Source: Brevundimonas viscosa (lineage in GTDB: Bacteria; Pseudomonadota; Alphaproteobacteria; Caulobacterales; Caulobacteraceae). Taken from it: a DNA stretch of 64,000 nt. Of the stretch, positions 15,597 through 23,436 are shown one piece after another (position 1 is the stretch's first letter; each line of letters opens with the position of its first letter). Location: positions 62,001 to 126,000 of the forward strand of contig NZ_FOZV01000002.1 of NCBI RefSeq assembly GCF_900116065.1, written 5' to 3'. The translations under genes were made by a program, and so were the position numbers. The notes beneath the pieces were generated by a model. That model was not told the DNA's origin. It worked only from the letters and a program-made list of their open reading frames with translations, and did no database searches.

Positions 15597-15833
15597 TCAG
15601 GCGGCCTCGCTGTTCGGTTCGGCGTCGTTGGCGGCGCTCAGTTCCGCGATCCGGCGGTCGAGCGCATGAGACACCTTCCGCAGGGTGCCGAGGCGCGGCT
15701 CCACGCCGCCTTCTCGCCACCTCCACCAGGTGGATTGCGCCACGCCGACCTCAGCGAGGATCGACGCCATGGTGAGCTTCGCATCCTTGGCGCGCTGCTC
15801 GATCTCGATGACTTCGGGGGCCGGTGCTTGCAT
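15597..15833 (-). CDS. Cro-like helix-turn-helix repressor
   Basis: 78 aa from the ATG at 15833 (MQAPAPEVIEIEQRAKDAK). The HTH is TMASILAEVGVAQSTWWRWREGG. First gene of the leftward operon and divergent from the CI-like repressor, with operators between them: the classical Cro position. The longer frame from 15869 would start inside the promoter/operator and is rejected. Confidence 0.8.
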   Translation of the reverse strand: MQAPAPEVIEIEQRAKDAKLTMASILAEVGVAQSTWWRWREGGVEPRLGTLRKVSHALDRRIAELSAANDAEPNSEAA

Positions 15834-15917
15834 GGCGCAGAGAGTGTGCAGGAATGCACGATCTGTCAATGCGGAAATGCACGCTCACTGCATCATGCGC
15901 ATGTGCACAATCGCGCC
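15834..15917. promoter_or_regulatory. Divergent operator/promoter region between cro-like and cI-like genes
   Basis: On the minus strand TTGACA (15869-15864) is followed 17 bases later by CACTCT, giving a leftward promoter. Between them lies the operator GTGCAGGAATGCAC (15846-15859). Two further dyads stand closer to the repressor gene: ATGCA-n7-TGCAT (15877-15893) and TGTGCACA (15902-15909). The same 14-bp operator recurs at 17764-17777. Binding by the CI-like repressor is inferred from position. Confidence 0.8.
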
Positions 15918-16601
15918 ATGGCAGAAGTCGCCGACGAAGCACGCGCTTTCCTCAACCACGCCCTGCAGGTGTCGGGGCTGAAGCCGCACGCCTTGGCCAA
16001 GAAGGCGGGCGTTGCGCCGACGACGATCACGCGCCCGCTGAACGATCCGGAGTTCAAGTTCACGCCGAAGCCGGCCACGCTGCGGAAGATCGCCGAGGCG
16101 GCGGGGCTCGATCTGCCGGCCGGGCTTGCCGTTGCCGCGCCGTCTTCGCCGATCATGCAGGAGCTACCGATCGTCGGCCCCATTCAGGCCGGCGCTTGGC
16201 TCGCGCTCGACGAGACGGCCCAAGACGAACCGATCTTCTTCACCGCCGTGGCCGACCGGCGCTACCCGCATGCTCGCCAATGGCTGCGGGAGGTGCGGGG
16301 CGATTCAATGAACGCCAAGGGCATCATGCCCGGCGACCTGGCTCACATCGTCGATGTCACTGAGGCGGGGATCAATCTCAACACCGGCATGGTGGTAGAG
16401 GTGACGCGTACTCGGGCCGGCGGCTCCCTCCGGGAGATCACGCTCAAAGAGGTCGAGATCTCGCCTGAAGGCGTGCGGCTGTGGCCGCGGTCGACCAACC
16501 CGCGCTGGAGCGAGCCGCTGTTGCTGGACGACGGCGACGGCGCTGAGATCGAAGTTCAGGTCACCGGCCTGCTGCTGCAGGCGATCAAGCGGTTCTTGTA
16601 A
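15918..16601 (+). CDS. CI-like repressor (HTH plus S24 peptidase)
   Basis: 227 aa from ATG 15918; the upstream extension would read through the operators. Residues about 5-65 are a helix-turn-helix (LAKKAGVAPTTITRPLND). Residues about 110-225 are a LexA/S24 peptidase: GDSMNAKGIMPGD holds the catalytic Ser, and the Lys lies about 40 residues on, in REITLKEVE. Such repressors keep the prophage silent and cleave themselves when RecA is activated. Its two likely targets are the leftward promoter at 15.86 kb and the rightward one at 17.75 kb. Confidence 0.9.
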   Translation: MAEVADEARAFLNHALQVSGLKPHALAKKAGVAPTTITRPLNDPEFKFTPKPATLRKIAEAAGLDLPAGLAVAAPSSPIMQELPIVGPIQAGAWLALDETAQDEPIFFTAVADRRYPHARQWLREVRGDSMNAKGIMPGDLAHIVDVTEAGINLNTGMVVEVTRTRAGGSLREITLKEVEISPEGVRLWPRSTNPRWSEPLLLDDGDGAEIEVQVTGLLLQAIKRFL

Positions 16602-16611
16602 GGGGGATGCG

Positions 16612-16833
16612 ATGTTCGGCGGGAAGAAGAGCGCAGCGCCACAGCCCTTCGATAACGAGGGCTACAGCCACGAATACGAGTACTACGCAGCGGCCTACCT
16701 CGGGATCAACGCCTTCAACTCGGGGGTGAACGAACTCGCTCGAAAGGGCTGGGAACTGGTCAACGGCGCCATGGCCGGCACGGCGCATTACGCCTACATG
16801 CGACGGCCGCTGAAGAAGCCGTCGAACGACTAG
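16612..16833 (+). CDS. Small DUF4177-like protein
   Basis: 73 aa, ATG 16612 with AGGGGG upstream, 10 bases after the repressor stop and so co-transcribed with it. YEYYAAAY...NELARKGWELV follows the DUF4177 pattern (E-Y---L---G-EGWELV). Expression in the lysogen is likely; function unknown. Confidence 0.7.
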   Translation: MFGGKKSAAPQPFDNEGYSHEYEYYAAAYLGINAFNSGVNELARKGWELVNGAMAGTAHYAYMRRPLKKPSND

Positions 16834-17285
16834 CTGCCCGCTGCAGCTTTCAGGATCGCGTTCTCAAGCACGCCCAGGCTGTTGCAGCGGGACACCGAGA
16901 GCTGGCCCTGAGCCAAGGCGTTCGAGCGCGTCTCGCGGAACTGCGTCGTGACCGTGATACGGGTCGAGCCCGCCTGCTCCCGCACGAAGACGTTGAGGTC
17001 CGCCGTCGCTGCAATCGCTGGAGCGAGGAAGGCGGATCCGCACGAGGCGACGGAGCTGATCTCCTGCGGCCCGGCGAGCATCCGCTCGGCATAGATGATC
17101 CCGCTGTCCTTCTCGATGGTCTTGATCGAGATGTTGCTGGTCGCGAAGTACTCGACGAGGTTGCTCCACACCTCATCCTTCGAGAGCTGGACCGTCGCCG
17201 TATTGTCGAACGGAATGTAGGCCGGAGGCGTGGCGCACCCCGCCATCAGGCCCAGGGCGCCGAGGCCGATGATGGTCCTTTTCAT
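16830..17285 (-). CDS. Small lipoprotein in the immunity region
   Basis: 151 aa from the ATG at 17285; GAGGAG lies 6 bases upstream, whereas the ATG two codons earlier touches it. Signal peptide MKRTIIGLGALGLMAGC with a lipobox LMAGC. The mature part has conserved-looking VWSNLVEYFATSNISI and a Cys pair. Tail-to-tail overlap of 4 bases with the DUF4177-like gene. Lipoproteins beside a repressor often alter the lysogen surface or exclude other phages; this is inference from location. Confidence 0.8.
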   Translation of the reverse strand: MKRTIIGLGALGLMAGCATPPAYIPFDNTATVQLSKDEVWSNLVEYFATSNISIKTIEKDSGIIYAERMLAGPQEISSVASCGSAFLAPAIAATADLNVFVREQAGSTRITVTTQFRETRSNALAQGQLSVSRCNSLGVLENAILKAAAGS

Positions 17286-17287
17286 GT

Positions 17288-17680
17288 TCATCTCCTCAGG
17301 GGGGCGCCTTCGCGCAGGTCTGTTCGTTGCGCCGCGACAAGGGCGATCAGATCGACACCTGGCGGGCACCGGTAGGTCGTTTCATAGCTCCCCGCGGCTA
17401 TGAGTTGCGTCGCGAGGGGCGAGCACCCGACCGGGGCCAGGAAGCTACCGGCCGCCGCTTCAAACTCTGGGATGGTTCCCATGCCGCCGCCGGTTTGGTT
17501 CAGCGAGCGCTGGATCAAGAGTGTCGGATCGGACGGGTGGACGTAAATTTGAAACTCGGCCTCGCCCAAGCGGACGCGGGCGTCAGCCAACTGAGTGACG
17601 CCATAAGAGAACAGCCGGCCAGTGCCGGCGCAGCCTCCGAGCGCGGCGCACACAGCCGCTACAGCCAGCAATCCCCTCAT
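17288..17680 (-). CDS. Small lipoprotein in the immunity region
   Basis: 130 aa from the ATG at 17680 (GGAGG 8 bases upstream). Signal peptide MRGLLAVAAVCAALGGC with lipobox LGGC. The mature part has FQIYVHPSDPTLLIQRSL and later CPPGVDLIALV. Two bases separate its stop from the start of the next lipoprotein gene, so the two form one leftward unit. No family recognised; candidate surface-modification or superinfection-exclusion protein. Confidence 0.78.
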   Translation of the reverse strand: MRGLLAVAAVCAALGGCAGTGRLFSYGVTQLADARVRLGEAEFQIYVHPSDPTLLIQRSLNQTGGGMGTIPEFEAAAGSFLAPVGCSPLATQLIAAGSYETTYRCPPGVDLIALVAAQRTDLREGAPLRR

Positions 17681-17738
17681 CCTGCATCCTCCCACGAGCA
17701 CCATAGCCGAGGGGCGCGGAGTGTCATTCTGCGAAACC

Positions 17739-17780
17739 GTGCATTTGTGCATTGACACGCAGCGTGCAGGAATGCACAGT
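17739..17780 (+). promoter_or_regulatory. Promoter and operator of the rightward early operon
   Basis: TTGACA (17752-17757), 17 bases, then CACAGT as a weak -10; the operator GTGCAGGAATGCAC (17764-17777) fills the spacer. A direct repeat GTGCAT-n2-GTGCAT (17739-17752) lies just upstream. The layout (TTGACA, 14-bp operator, CACnnT) equals that of the leftward promoter at 15.86 kb. Confidence 0.8.
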
Positions 17781-17803
17781 CTCCCCATCAACGGGAGACG
17801 CCG

Positions 17804-18124
17804 ATGTCGCTCACCACCACCAACCACCTGTTCGCGGAACGCCGGGGCGAAGCGCCTCTGGACCGGGCCGCCCGTCTGGTCGCGGAAGCCCCGCTCGATC
17901 TGACCGGCCTGACCCGCTCGCAGGTCTTCACCCTCGAATGCGCGGCCTCGAAGGTCGTCTATGAGCGCCGGGACACCGACGGCTCGGCCCTCGATCTGCA
18001 GGAGGTCGCCGCCGACCGGCTGGCGGTGATCGACCGCCGCGACCGTCGCCGGGTCGATCTGGTGGAAGCCGCTCAGGCTCGCCGGGTCGAGCGGGCTGGC
18101 GCTGGCATGAAGGCGGCGGCCTGA
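17804..18124 (+). CDS. Hypothetical protein, first gene of the rightward operon
   Basis: 106 aa, CGGGAG at the right distance from ATG 17804. Highly charged, with helical segments (LTRSQVFTLECAASKVVYE; VIDRRDRRRVDLVEAAQ). No family recognised. Its place right behind the operator-controlled promoter makes it an immediate-early gene. Confidence 0.7.
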   Translation: MSLTTTNHLFAERRGEAPLDRAARLVAEAPLDLTGLTRSQVFTLECAASKVVYERRDTDGSALDLQEVAADRLAVIDRRDRRRVDLVEAAQARRVERAGAGMKAAA

Positions 18125-18492
18125 TGGGCAGGGAAGCGCATACGGCTGTCCGACCGGCCGGACATTGCGACGATGACGCCGCGTGGGCCGAGTTCGCTCG
18201 CCAGTATCAGGGGCAGCCGCGCTCGCGCCCCGACCTGACCGACTTCGCTCTAGCGAATGCCGTGTTCATGGCCGACCGCTCGGACCTCGACCTGATCGTC
18301 TATCAGACCGCCGCGAAGGAGCGCATCCGCTGGCTGTCGCTGCGGCTGGCGGAGACCGTCGAGGCGCTGAAACACACGACCGAGCTGCTGGCGTCGGCCA
18401 ATCGCTCGACCGACAGGCCGTCCGAGCATGTCTCGCGACGTGTCAGGGAAGCCAGAGCCGCCATCCAGTCCGCCACCGGGGAGGTCCGGTGA
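18124..18492 (+). CDS. Hypothetical phage protein
   Basis: 122 aa overlapping the preceding stop by one base. DLTDFALANAVFMADRSDLDLIVYQTAAKERIRWLSLRL is a helical stretch (in two halves) seen in small phage proteins of this group. No recognised domain. Confidence 0.65.
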   Translation: MGREAHTAVRPAGHCDDDAAWAEFARQYQGQPRSRPDLTDFALANAVFMADRSDLDLIVYQTAAKERIRWLSLRLAETVEALKHTTELLASANRSTDRPSEHVSRRVREARAAIQSATGEVR

Positions 18493-18842
18493 TGGTCTTC
18501 GCCTGCTCCTCCACCCCCGGCGAGCGCACCGGCCTGCGTCTGATCAAGGGCGAGGTCGACGGCATCGTCGAGCGCCTCGGCATCCCGGCTCAGCCCGACC
18601 GGCGGCCGCTGTATTTCGCGGAAGGCCCGTATGTCGTCCGCACCCACAACCGGGAGCGCATGGATATCCGCGCCGCCTTCGCCGAGGCCCAACGGCTGCT
18701 GATCAAGGCCGCCAGCGCGACCATCGAGCCGAGCCTGGCTGATGCGTACCGGGACGAACTCAACACCCTGATCGACGTCATCCGGGAGGCCGACGGCAAT
18801 CGCCCGCGTCCGCCCGCTCAAGCAGCGAGGGCCGCAGCATGA
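18492..18842 (+). CDS. Hypothetical phage protein
   Basis: 116 aa from ATG 18492, overlapping the upstream stop by one base; the longer frame is rejected. Contains LRLIKGEVDGIVERLGIP and a helical C-terminal half. No family recognised. Confidence 0.6.
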   Translation: MVFACSSTPGERTGLRLIKGEVDGIVERLGIPAQPDRRPLYFAEGPYVVRTHNRERMDIRAAFAEAQRLLIKAASATIEPSLADAYRDELNTLIDVIREADGNRPRPPAQAARAAA

Positions 18843-19468
18843 AGGGCGCATACGTGATCCGGTGCGGGGAGGGCGCCTATGTCGGCGGCTCGACCCACAT
18901 TGTCGCGCGCTGGGCGCAGCACCGCTACCGCCTGCGCGAGGGCAATCACCGCAACCCCCGGCTTCAGGAGGCATGGGCTCGCTTGGGCGAGGACGCCTTC
19001 GCCTTCGAGGTGCTGGAGCTGTGCGAGACGGGCGACCTGCTCGCCGTCGAGCAGCGTTGGCTGGACCGCCTGAAGGCAGAGGGCTCCCTCTTCAACGTCG
19101 ACATGGTGGCAGGGTCGCCCAAGGGTCGGCTTCATTCACCTGAGACCAGGGCCAAGATGTCGGCATCCCGTCGGGGCCGGTCCTTCAGCCCGGAGACCTT
19201 GGCTAAGATGGCGGCCGCAAAGCGGGGCGAGAAGTGCTCCGCCGCTAAGGTCACCGAGGCGGACGTGCGGGATATCCGCCGACGCGCGGCGGAGGGCGAG
19301 CCCTACCGCAGCATCGCCGCCGACTACGGAATAGCCGACAACACGGTCTGCCAGATCGTCACCCGGCGGAGCTGGGGGCACGTCTCCGACGCTGCGAATG
19401 ACGCAGATTGCGCCATGCGCGAGGCGGGAACGCCGACGCCGCCGGCCGCCATGGCGAAGGCTGCGTGA
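18839..19468 (+). CDS. GIY-YIG homing-type endonuclease
   Basis: 209 aa. Residues about 3-85 are a GIY-YIG nuclease: GAYVIRC and GAYVGGSTHI give the GIY and YIG strands, RWAQHRYRL the catalytic Arg, and LAVEQRWL the catalytic Glu. Two NUMOD3-type DNA-contact repeats follow (SPETRAKMSASRRG and SPETLAKMAAAKRG, about 100-128), then a helix-turn-helix (VRDIRRRAAEGEPYRSIAADYG). No intron or split host gene is visible around it, so it is free-standing. Confidence 0.88.
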   Translation: MKGAYVIRCGEGAYVGGSTHIVARWAQHRYRLREGNHRNPRLQEAWARLGEDAFAFEVLELCETGDLLAVEQRWLDRLKAEGSLFNVDMVAGSPKGRLHSPETRAKMSASRRGRSFSPETLAKMAAAKRGEKCSAAKVTEADVRDIRRRAAEGEPYRSIAADYGIADNTVCQIVTRRSWGHVSDAANDADCAMREAGTPTPPAAMAKAA

Positions 19469-19710
19469 TGGAACTCCACCCTCAGGTTCGCGCCTCGCTG
19501 GTCGCCCAGACCAACCCGACCTACCTCGGCTACTGCGATCCGGGCGCCGGTGTCGGCTACCGCATCGCCTTCTACGGCGAAGGCATCTGGGAGCAGGTCG
19601 AGACGGCCTTCCCGGTCATGACGCACGAAGAGGCGAGGGCGCTGATCGCGGCGGCCGAGCAGCTGACCGAGCGGCTGATGACCCGCATCGCGAAGGCGAG
19701 GGCCGCGTGA
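19468..19710 (+). CDS. Small hypothetical phage protein
   Basis: 80 aa from ATG 19468, overlapping the endonuclease stop by one base. MELHPQVRASLVAQTNPTYL at the start and a helical C-terminal half (HEEARALIAAAEQLTERLM). No recognised family. Confidence 0.6.
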   Translation: MELHPQVRASLVAQTNPTYLGYCDPGAGVGYRIAFYGEGIWEQVETAFPVMTHEEARALIAAAEQLTERLMTRIAKARAA

Positions 19711-20168
19711 TGCGTGAGCTGATCGAACGGCTGGAGAAGGCTGAGGCGGGTAGCCGTGAACTCGACGGCCTGCTGGCGCGTCGCTTTGGCTGGCACCGCG
19801 TTGAGCCACGCCACGCGCGGAACAGGGCAGGGGGGTGGATCGCCCCCGAAGATTTCATGGGCCTGAACAGTGACGGCTCGCCACGGCTGGACAGCTTGCA
19901 CGGCACAGACATTCACCGCGACCCGCCGCGCCTTTCTCAGTCCCTAGACGCCGCTCTGGCTCTGGCGGAGAGGGTGCTACCGGGGTGGTGCTGCGCGACA
20001 GGTGGAAAGCTGGCCCGGGGCCATAGGGACGCGTTCGCGCGCGTCGATACGCCGGACGGCTGCGACTTTGAGGAGGCCTACGCCTCCACCCCCGCGCTCG
20101 CCCTGTGCATCGCGATCCTCCGCGCCCTCCGCACCACAGAACAGCACTCCCCCGAGGAGCGCGCCTGA
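19710..20168 (+). CDS. Hypothetical phage protein
   Basis: 152 aa. The opening RELIERLEKAEAGSRELDGLL is common in phage proteins of this type, which often have a DxxI/W-x-P core; here WIAPEDFMGLNSDG. Ends with EAYASTPALALCIAILRAL. Function unknown. Confidence 0.7.
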   Translation: MRELIERLEKAEAGSRELDGLLARRFGWHRVEPRHARNRAGGWIAPEDFMGLNSDGSPRLDSLHGTDIHRDPPRLSQSLDAALALAERVLPGWCCATGGKLARGHRDAFARVDTPDGCDFEEAYASTPALALCIAILRALRTTEQHSPEERA

Positions 20169-20269
20169 TGCCGCCCCTCGCCGAAGCCCTCATCCACCTG
20201 ATCGTCGCTGCCGTCTGGATTGCCGGCGGTCTGGCGGTCCTCACCCGCCTTCCGAACCGGGAGCCCTGA
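20168..20269 (+). CDS. 33-aa single-pass membrane peptide
   Basis: Read by hand: ATG overlaps the preceding TGA by one base and the stop lies 1 base before the next ATG. Product MPPLAEALIHLIVAAV followed by WIAGGLAVLTRLPNREP is one transmembrane helix. Tight coupling to both neighbours supports translation. Function unknown. Confidence 0.5.
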   Translation: MPPLAEALIHLIVAAVWIAGGLAVLTRLPNREP

Positions 20270-20270
20270 A

Positions 20271-20531
20271 ATGCTCGCCCAGGAACTGATCAAGCACACG
20301 GCCCGCCTTCGCTGGGTGGACCGCGACGGCCGGGAGCATGCCGAGCGCCACGCCGCGTGGACCGCCGCCGAAGCCACGCGCATGGCCTACCGCCGGGCCA
20401 AGTCGATGCGGCTGTCGGGTGAGGCCGCGGCCTTCCGCATCGAGCATCACGAGCGGGTCATGGCCGAGGGCTGCGTCCTCGAGGCGGCGAACGACGACTT
20501 CGCCATTCCAGACTTCGGGGGCGCGGCGTGA
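20271..20531 (+). CDS. Small hypothetical phage protein
   Basis: 86 aa, helical and charged (AAEATRMAYRRAKSMRLSG; FRIEHHERVMAEG). Overlaps the start of the exonuclease gene by 4 bases and may act with the recombination pair. No family recognised. Confidence 0.6.
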   Translation: MLAQELIKHTARLRWVDRDGREHAERHAAWTAAEATRMAYRRAKSMRLSGEAAAFRIEHHERVMAEGCVLEAANDDFAIPDFGGAA

Positions 20532-21484
20532 CCCTCACGAACCCCGCCAAGCTGGCCGACGGCGAGAAGATCGCCGCGCCCGGCGTCTACGACCTGTCGA
20601 TGGCGCAGTACCACGGCGACTGCTGCGCGGCGCCGTCGATCTCGTCGTCTGGCCTCCGGACCATCTGGAGCCAGTCTCCGGCCCACTACTGGTACGCCAG
20701 CCCCTACAACCCGCATCCGCCGGAGCCCGAGGAGCGGCCACACTTCTCCATCGGCCGGGCCGCGCACCACCTCCTGTACCTGGGCCGGAAGGGCTTCGAT
20801 GCGGAGTTCGTTGTCCGGCCGTCGGAGTGGAAGGACTGGCGGACGAGGGCCGCTCAGGAATGGCGCGCCGAGCAGATCAAGGCCGGCAAGACCATCATTA
20901 CCGATGGCGAGCTGGAGAACATCACCGGCATGGCCCGGTCGCTCGGCGCCCATCCGCTGGTGAAGGCCGGGATCCTCGACGGCGCCGTCGAGCGCTCGCT
21001 GATCTGGCGCGACCCGTCCGGTGCCTGGCTGAAGAGCCGACCAGACAACATCCCGACCGGCTCCGGGCTCTACGCCGACCTGAAGACTGCCGACAGCGTG
21101 TCGGACGAGGCCCTCGAACGGTCGCTGGCCAGCTACGGCTACCACATGCAGGCCGCGCTGGTCGGCATGGCTTCGGAGGCCGTCCTCGGCCGCCAGATGG
21201 AGGAGTTCGCCTTCGTCTGGGTCGAGAAGAGCCCGCCCCACTGCGTCCGCGTCACCGTCCTGACCGGCGAAGATCTGGAGCGCGGGCGGATGCAGCTGCG
21301 CCGGTCGATCGACACCTTCGCCCGCTGCGTCGCCACCGGCGAGTGGCCTGGCCCGGGCGGCGGCAGAACCGATGCCGAATACCTCCAGCTTCCCCCGTGG
21401 GCCGCTAAGCGCATCGACATGGCGCTCGAGGTCGCGGCGGCGGAGGCGAACGACAACGCGGCTGAGAGGGGGCGGGCAGCATGA
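20528..21484 (+). CDS. Phage recombination exonuclease (RecE/YqaJ-like, PD-(D/E)XK)
   Basis: 318 aa, GTG start. YHGDCCAAPSISSSGLRTI at residues about 29-47 and FSIGRAAHHLLY are typical of phage exonucleases that use a PD-(D/E)XK core. The catalytic core is visible as SRPDNIPTGSGLYADLKTAD (Asp, then D-x-K), followed by YGYHMQAALV. It makes single-stranded ends for the RecT-like annealing protein encoded further down; an HNH gene now lies between the two. Confidence 0.85.
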   Translation: MTLTNPAKLADGEKIAAPGVYDLSMAQYHGDCCAAPSISSSGLRTIWSQSPAHYWYASPYNPHPPEPEERPHFSIGRAAHHLLYLGRKGFDAEFVVRPSEWKDWRTRAAQEWRAEQIKAGKTIITDGELENITGMARSLGAHPLVKAGILDGAVERSLIWRDPSGAWLKSRPDNIPTGSGLYADLKTADSVSDEALERSLASYGYHMQAALVGMASEAVLGRQMEEFAFVWVEKSPPHCVRVTVLTGEDLERGRMQLRRSIDTFARCVATGEWPGPGGGRTDAEYLQLPPWAAKRIDMALEVAAAEANDNAAERGRAA

Positions 21485-22017
21485 CAGCCCTTGCCTGGTC
21501 TCCGGCGCCCAAGCCGAGCGACTATCGGTTTATCGATCTGTCGGGCCACCAGTACGTCGGCCTCACCGTCGAGGCTTTCGCCGGCCGGGACAGCCGGGGA
21601 CGCCACGTCTGGCGCTGCCGGTGTGAGTGCGGCGCCACCACGCACGCCCGGGCAGACCACATTCGGTCTGGTCGCATCATGTCCTGCGGCTGCCGTCGCG
21701 ACGCTGGCATCGGCGCGCGGCGCCGCTCGCATGGCCTCACCGGCAGTCCCGAGCATCGATCATGGAAGGGGCTGCGGGCAAGGTGCCTGTCGCCCACGAA
21801 CCCGAAGTACCCCGAGTACGGCGGGCGCGGCATCAAGGTCTGTCCTCGCTGGGACAGCTTCGCGGCGTTCCTCGCGGACATGGGCCCGAAGCCAAGCCCC
21901 GAACACTCCATCGACCGGATCGACAACGACGGCGACTACGAGCCGGCGAACTGCCGATGGGCGACCCCGACAACCCAAGCCAACAACCGGCGTCCGCGCC
22001 GAAGGAAAGACAAATGA
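21481..22017 (+). CDS. HNH homing-type endonuclease
   Basis: 178 aa. An N-terminal zinc-ribbon-like part (CRCECG and CGCRRD) is followed by WKGLRARCLSP, YGGRGIKVCPRW and HSIDRIDNDGDYEPANCRWA, the signature of phage HNH endonucleases, where HSIDRIDN holds the metal-binding residues. Overlaps the exonuclease stop and the RecT-like start by 3-4 bases and appears inserted between these two partners. Confidence 0.88.
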   Translation: MTALAWSPAPKPSDYRFIDLSGHQYVGLTVEAFAGRDSRGRHVWRCRCECGATTHARADHIRSGRIMSCGCRRDAGIGARRRSHGLTGSPEHRSWKGLRARCLSPTNPKYPEYGGRGIKVCPRWDSFAAFLADMGPKPSPEHSIDRIDNDGDYEPANCRWATPTTQANNRRPRRRKDK

Positions 22018-22790
22018 CCGAGCAAACCGCCGTCGTGAACCTGGAGCGCCAACCGCGGTCCGTTCTGGTCGACATGTCCACCCGGTACGGCATGGAGCCG
22101 GCCGCCTTCGAGGCGACCGTTCGGGCCACCGTCTGCAAGGGCCAGGTCTCCCGCGAGGAGTTCGCCGCCTTCCTGCTGGTGGCGAAAGAGTACCGCCTGA
22201 ACCCGCTGACGAAGGAGATCTACGCCTTCCCGGCCAAGGGCGGTGGCATCCAGCCCATCGTGTCGATCGACGGATGGGCCCGGATCATCAACGAGCGGCC
22301 GGAGCTGGACGGCATCGAGTTCGACGACATGATCGTCGACGGCGAGCTCTTCGCGGTGACCTGCAAAATCCATCGCAAGGACCGCTCGATGCCGGTCTGC
22401 GTCACCGAGTACCTGTCGGAATGCAAGCGCGCCACCGATGTCTGGAAGCAGTGGCCGGCGCGGATGCTCCGCCACAAGGCGCTGATCCAATGCGCGCGCT
22501 ACGCCTTCGGCTTCTCCGGCATCGTCGATCCTGACGAGTTCGAACGGATGGAGAGCGTCCGCGACGTCACCCCGCGCCGCGGCCCTGATCTGGCGGCCCG
22601 GCTGGCTGCGCCGGCGGACGATCACCCGGCCGAGGGGTTCACGGCTGTGAACAGCGAGCCGGCCGAACACGCCAGCCCCCTCGGCGACGACGACATCCCG
22701 ACCTTCGACGCCGAGGAAGTCGGGGCCAGCGAAGGGCAGGGGGCTGAGGCTCCGGCCGGGGATGACGACGGCTTCCCGGGGGATCGGTGA
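22014..22790 (+). CDS. RecT/Bet-type single-strand annealing protein
   Basis: 258 aa from ATG 22014. VLVDMSTRYGMEPAAFEATV, EFAAFLLVAKEYRLNPLTKEIYAF and IVSIDGWARIIN are hallmarks of the Bet/RecT family, with ECKRATDVWKQWPARMLRHK and ALIQCARYAFGF later on. It anneals complementary strands made by the exonuclease. The last 60 residues are acidic and likely disordered. Confidence 0.9.
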   Translation: MTEQTAVVNLERQPRSVLVDMSTRYGMEPAAFEATVRATVCKGQVSREEFAAFLLVAKEYRLNPLTKEIYAFPAKGGGIQPIVSIDGWARIINERPELDGIEFDDMIVDGELFAVTCKIHRKDRSMPVCVTEYLSECKRATDVWKQWPARMLRHKALIQCARYAFGFSGIVDPDEFERMESVRDVTPRRGPDLAARLAAPADDHPAEGFTAVNSEPAEHASPLGDDDIPTFDAEEVGASEGQGAEAPAGDDDGFPGDR

Positions 22791-22804
22791 TGGCGGGCGG
22801 TGCC

Positions 22805-23389
22805 TCAGCCATTCTCGATCTCGTGCCGGAGCATGTCTGTCGCCTGTTTCAGGCTTCCAAGCGCCAACGAGAAGTAGTGGAGGTGACTCAAAATCCGGTC
22901 GTTCGCATCCTTGCGACCCGCGGTATCGGCCATTTCTTCAAGCGCCGTTCGCAGGCCGAAGATCGCCGAGTGAGCAGCCATGACTGCCTCGACCCCCCGC
23001 ACCGGCAGATCGCCAGTCTGCACGGCCTGTGCTTGTTGCTCCATAAGGGTAAAGCCAGCGTCGAGCATCGCCCTCGCGTAGCGGGCGATCAGCGCCGGCT
23101 CCCTGCGTTCGGCGATGTCCGCCAGGCGTTGGGCCTGACCCGCCATCGCCGCATGGATGTTGTAGAAGACCGCCCAACCGGCCATCTGCCGAGCCAGCTT
23201 CTCCTTCTTGGCTTCGCGGCGAGCCTCCCACCACTGGAAGGCCGTTACGGCGACAGCGACGAACGAACCGGCGGCCTGAAGCCACGCGGGAAGATCAGCT
23301 GGGGCCGGCCAAGAAACGCCCGCAATCCGCGCGAGGGCAACAAGCCAGGCCCCGCACAGTCCAGCACAAATCCAATCCGCCCGGGTCAT
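22805..23389 (-). CDS. Membrane-anchored protein of unknown function, opposite to the operon
   Basis: 194 aa from the ATG at 23389 (a GTG at 23410 is possible). Two hydrophobic segments near the N-terminus (WICAGLCGAWLVALARIAGV and AAGSFVAVAVTAFQWWEA), then a long helical domain. The plus-strand frame over the same DNA lacks protein character. It interrupts the rightward operon, as an independently transcribed accessory gene would. Architecture resembles 10842-11342, though I saw no clear sequence identity. Confidence 0.72.
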   Translation of the reverse strand: MTRADWICAGLCGAWLVALARIAGVSWPAPADLPAWLQAAGSFVAVAVTAFQWWEARREAKKEKLARQMAGWAVFYNIHAAMAGQAQRLADIAERREPALIARYARAMLDAGFTLMEQQAQAVQTGDLPVRGVEAVMAAHSAIFGLRTALEEMADTAGRKDANDRILSHLHYFSLALGSLKQATDMLRHEIENG

Positions 23390-23436
23390 CTCGCGAAGAC
23401 TGCACGGCACAGCTTCGGCGTCCAGAGGTCAGCGGC

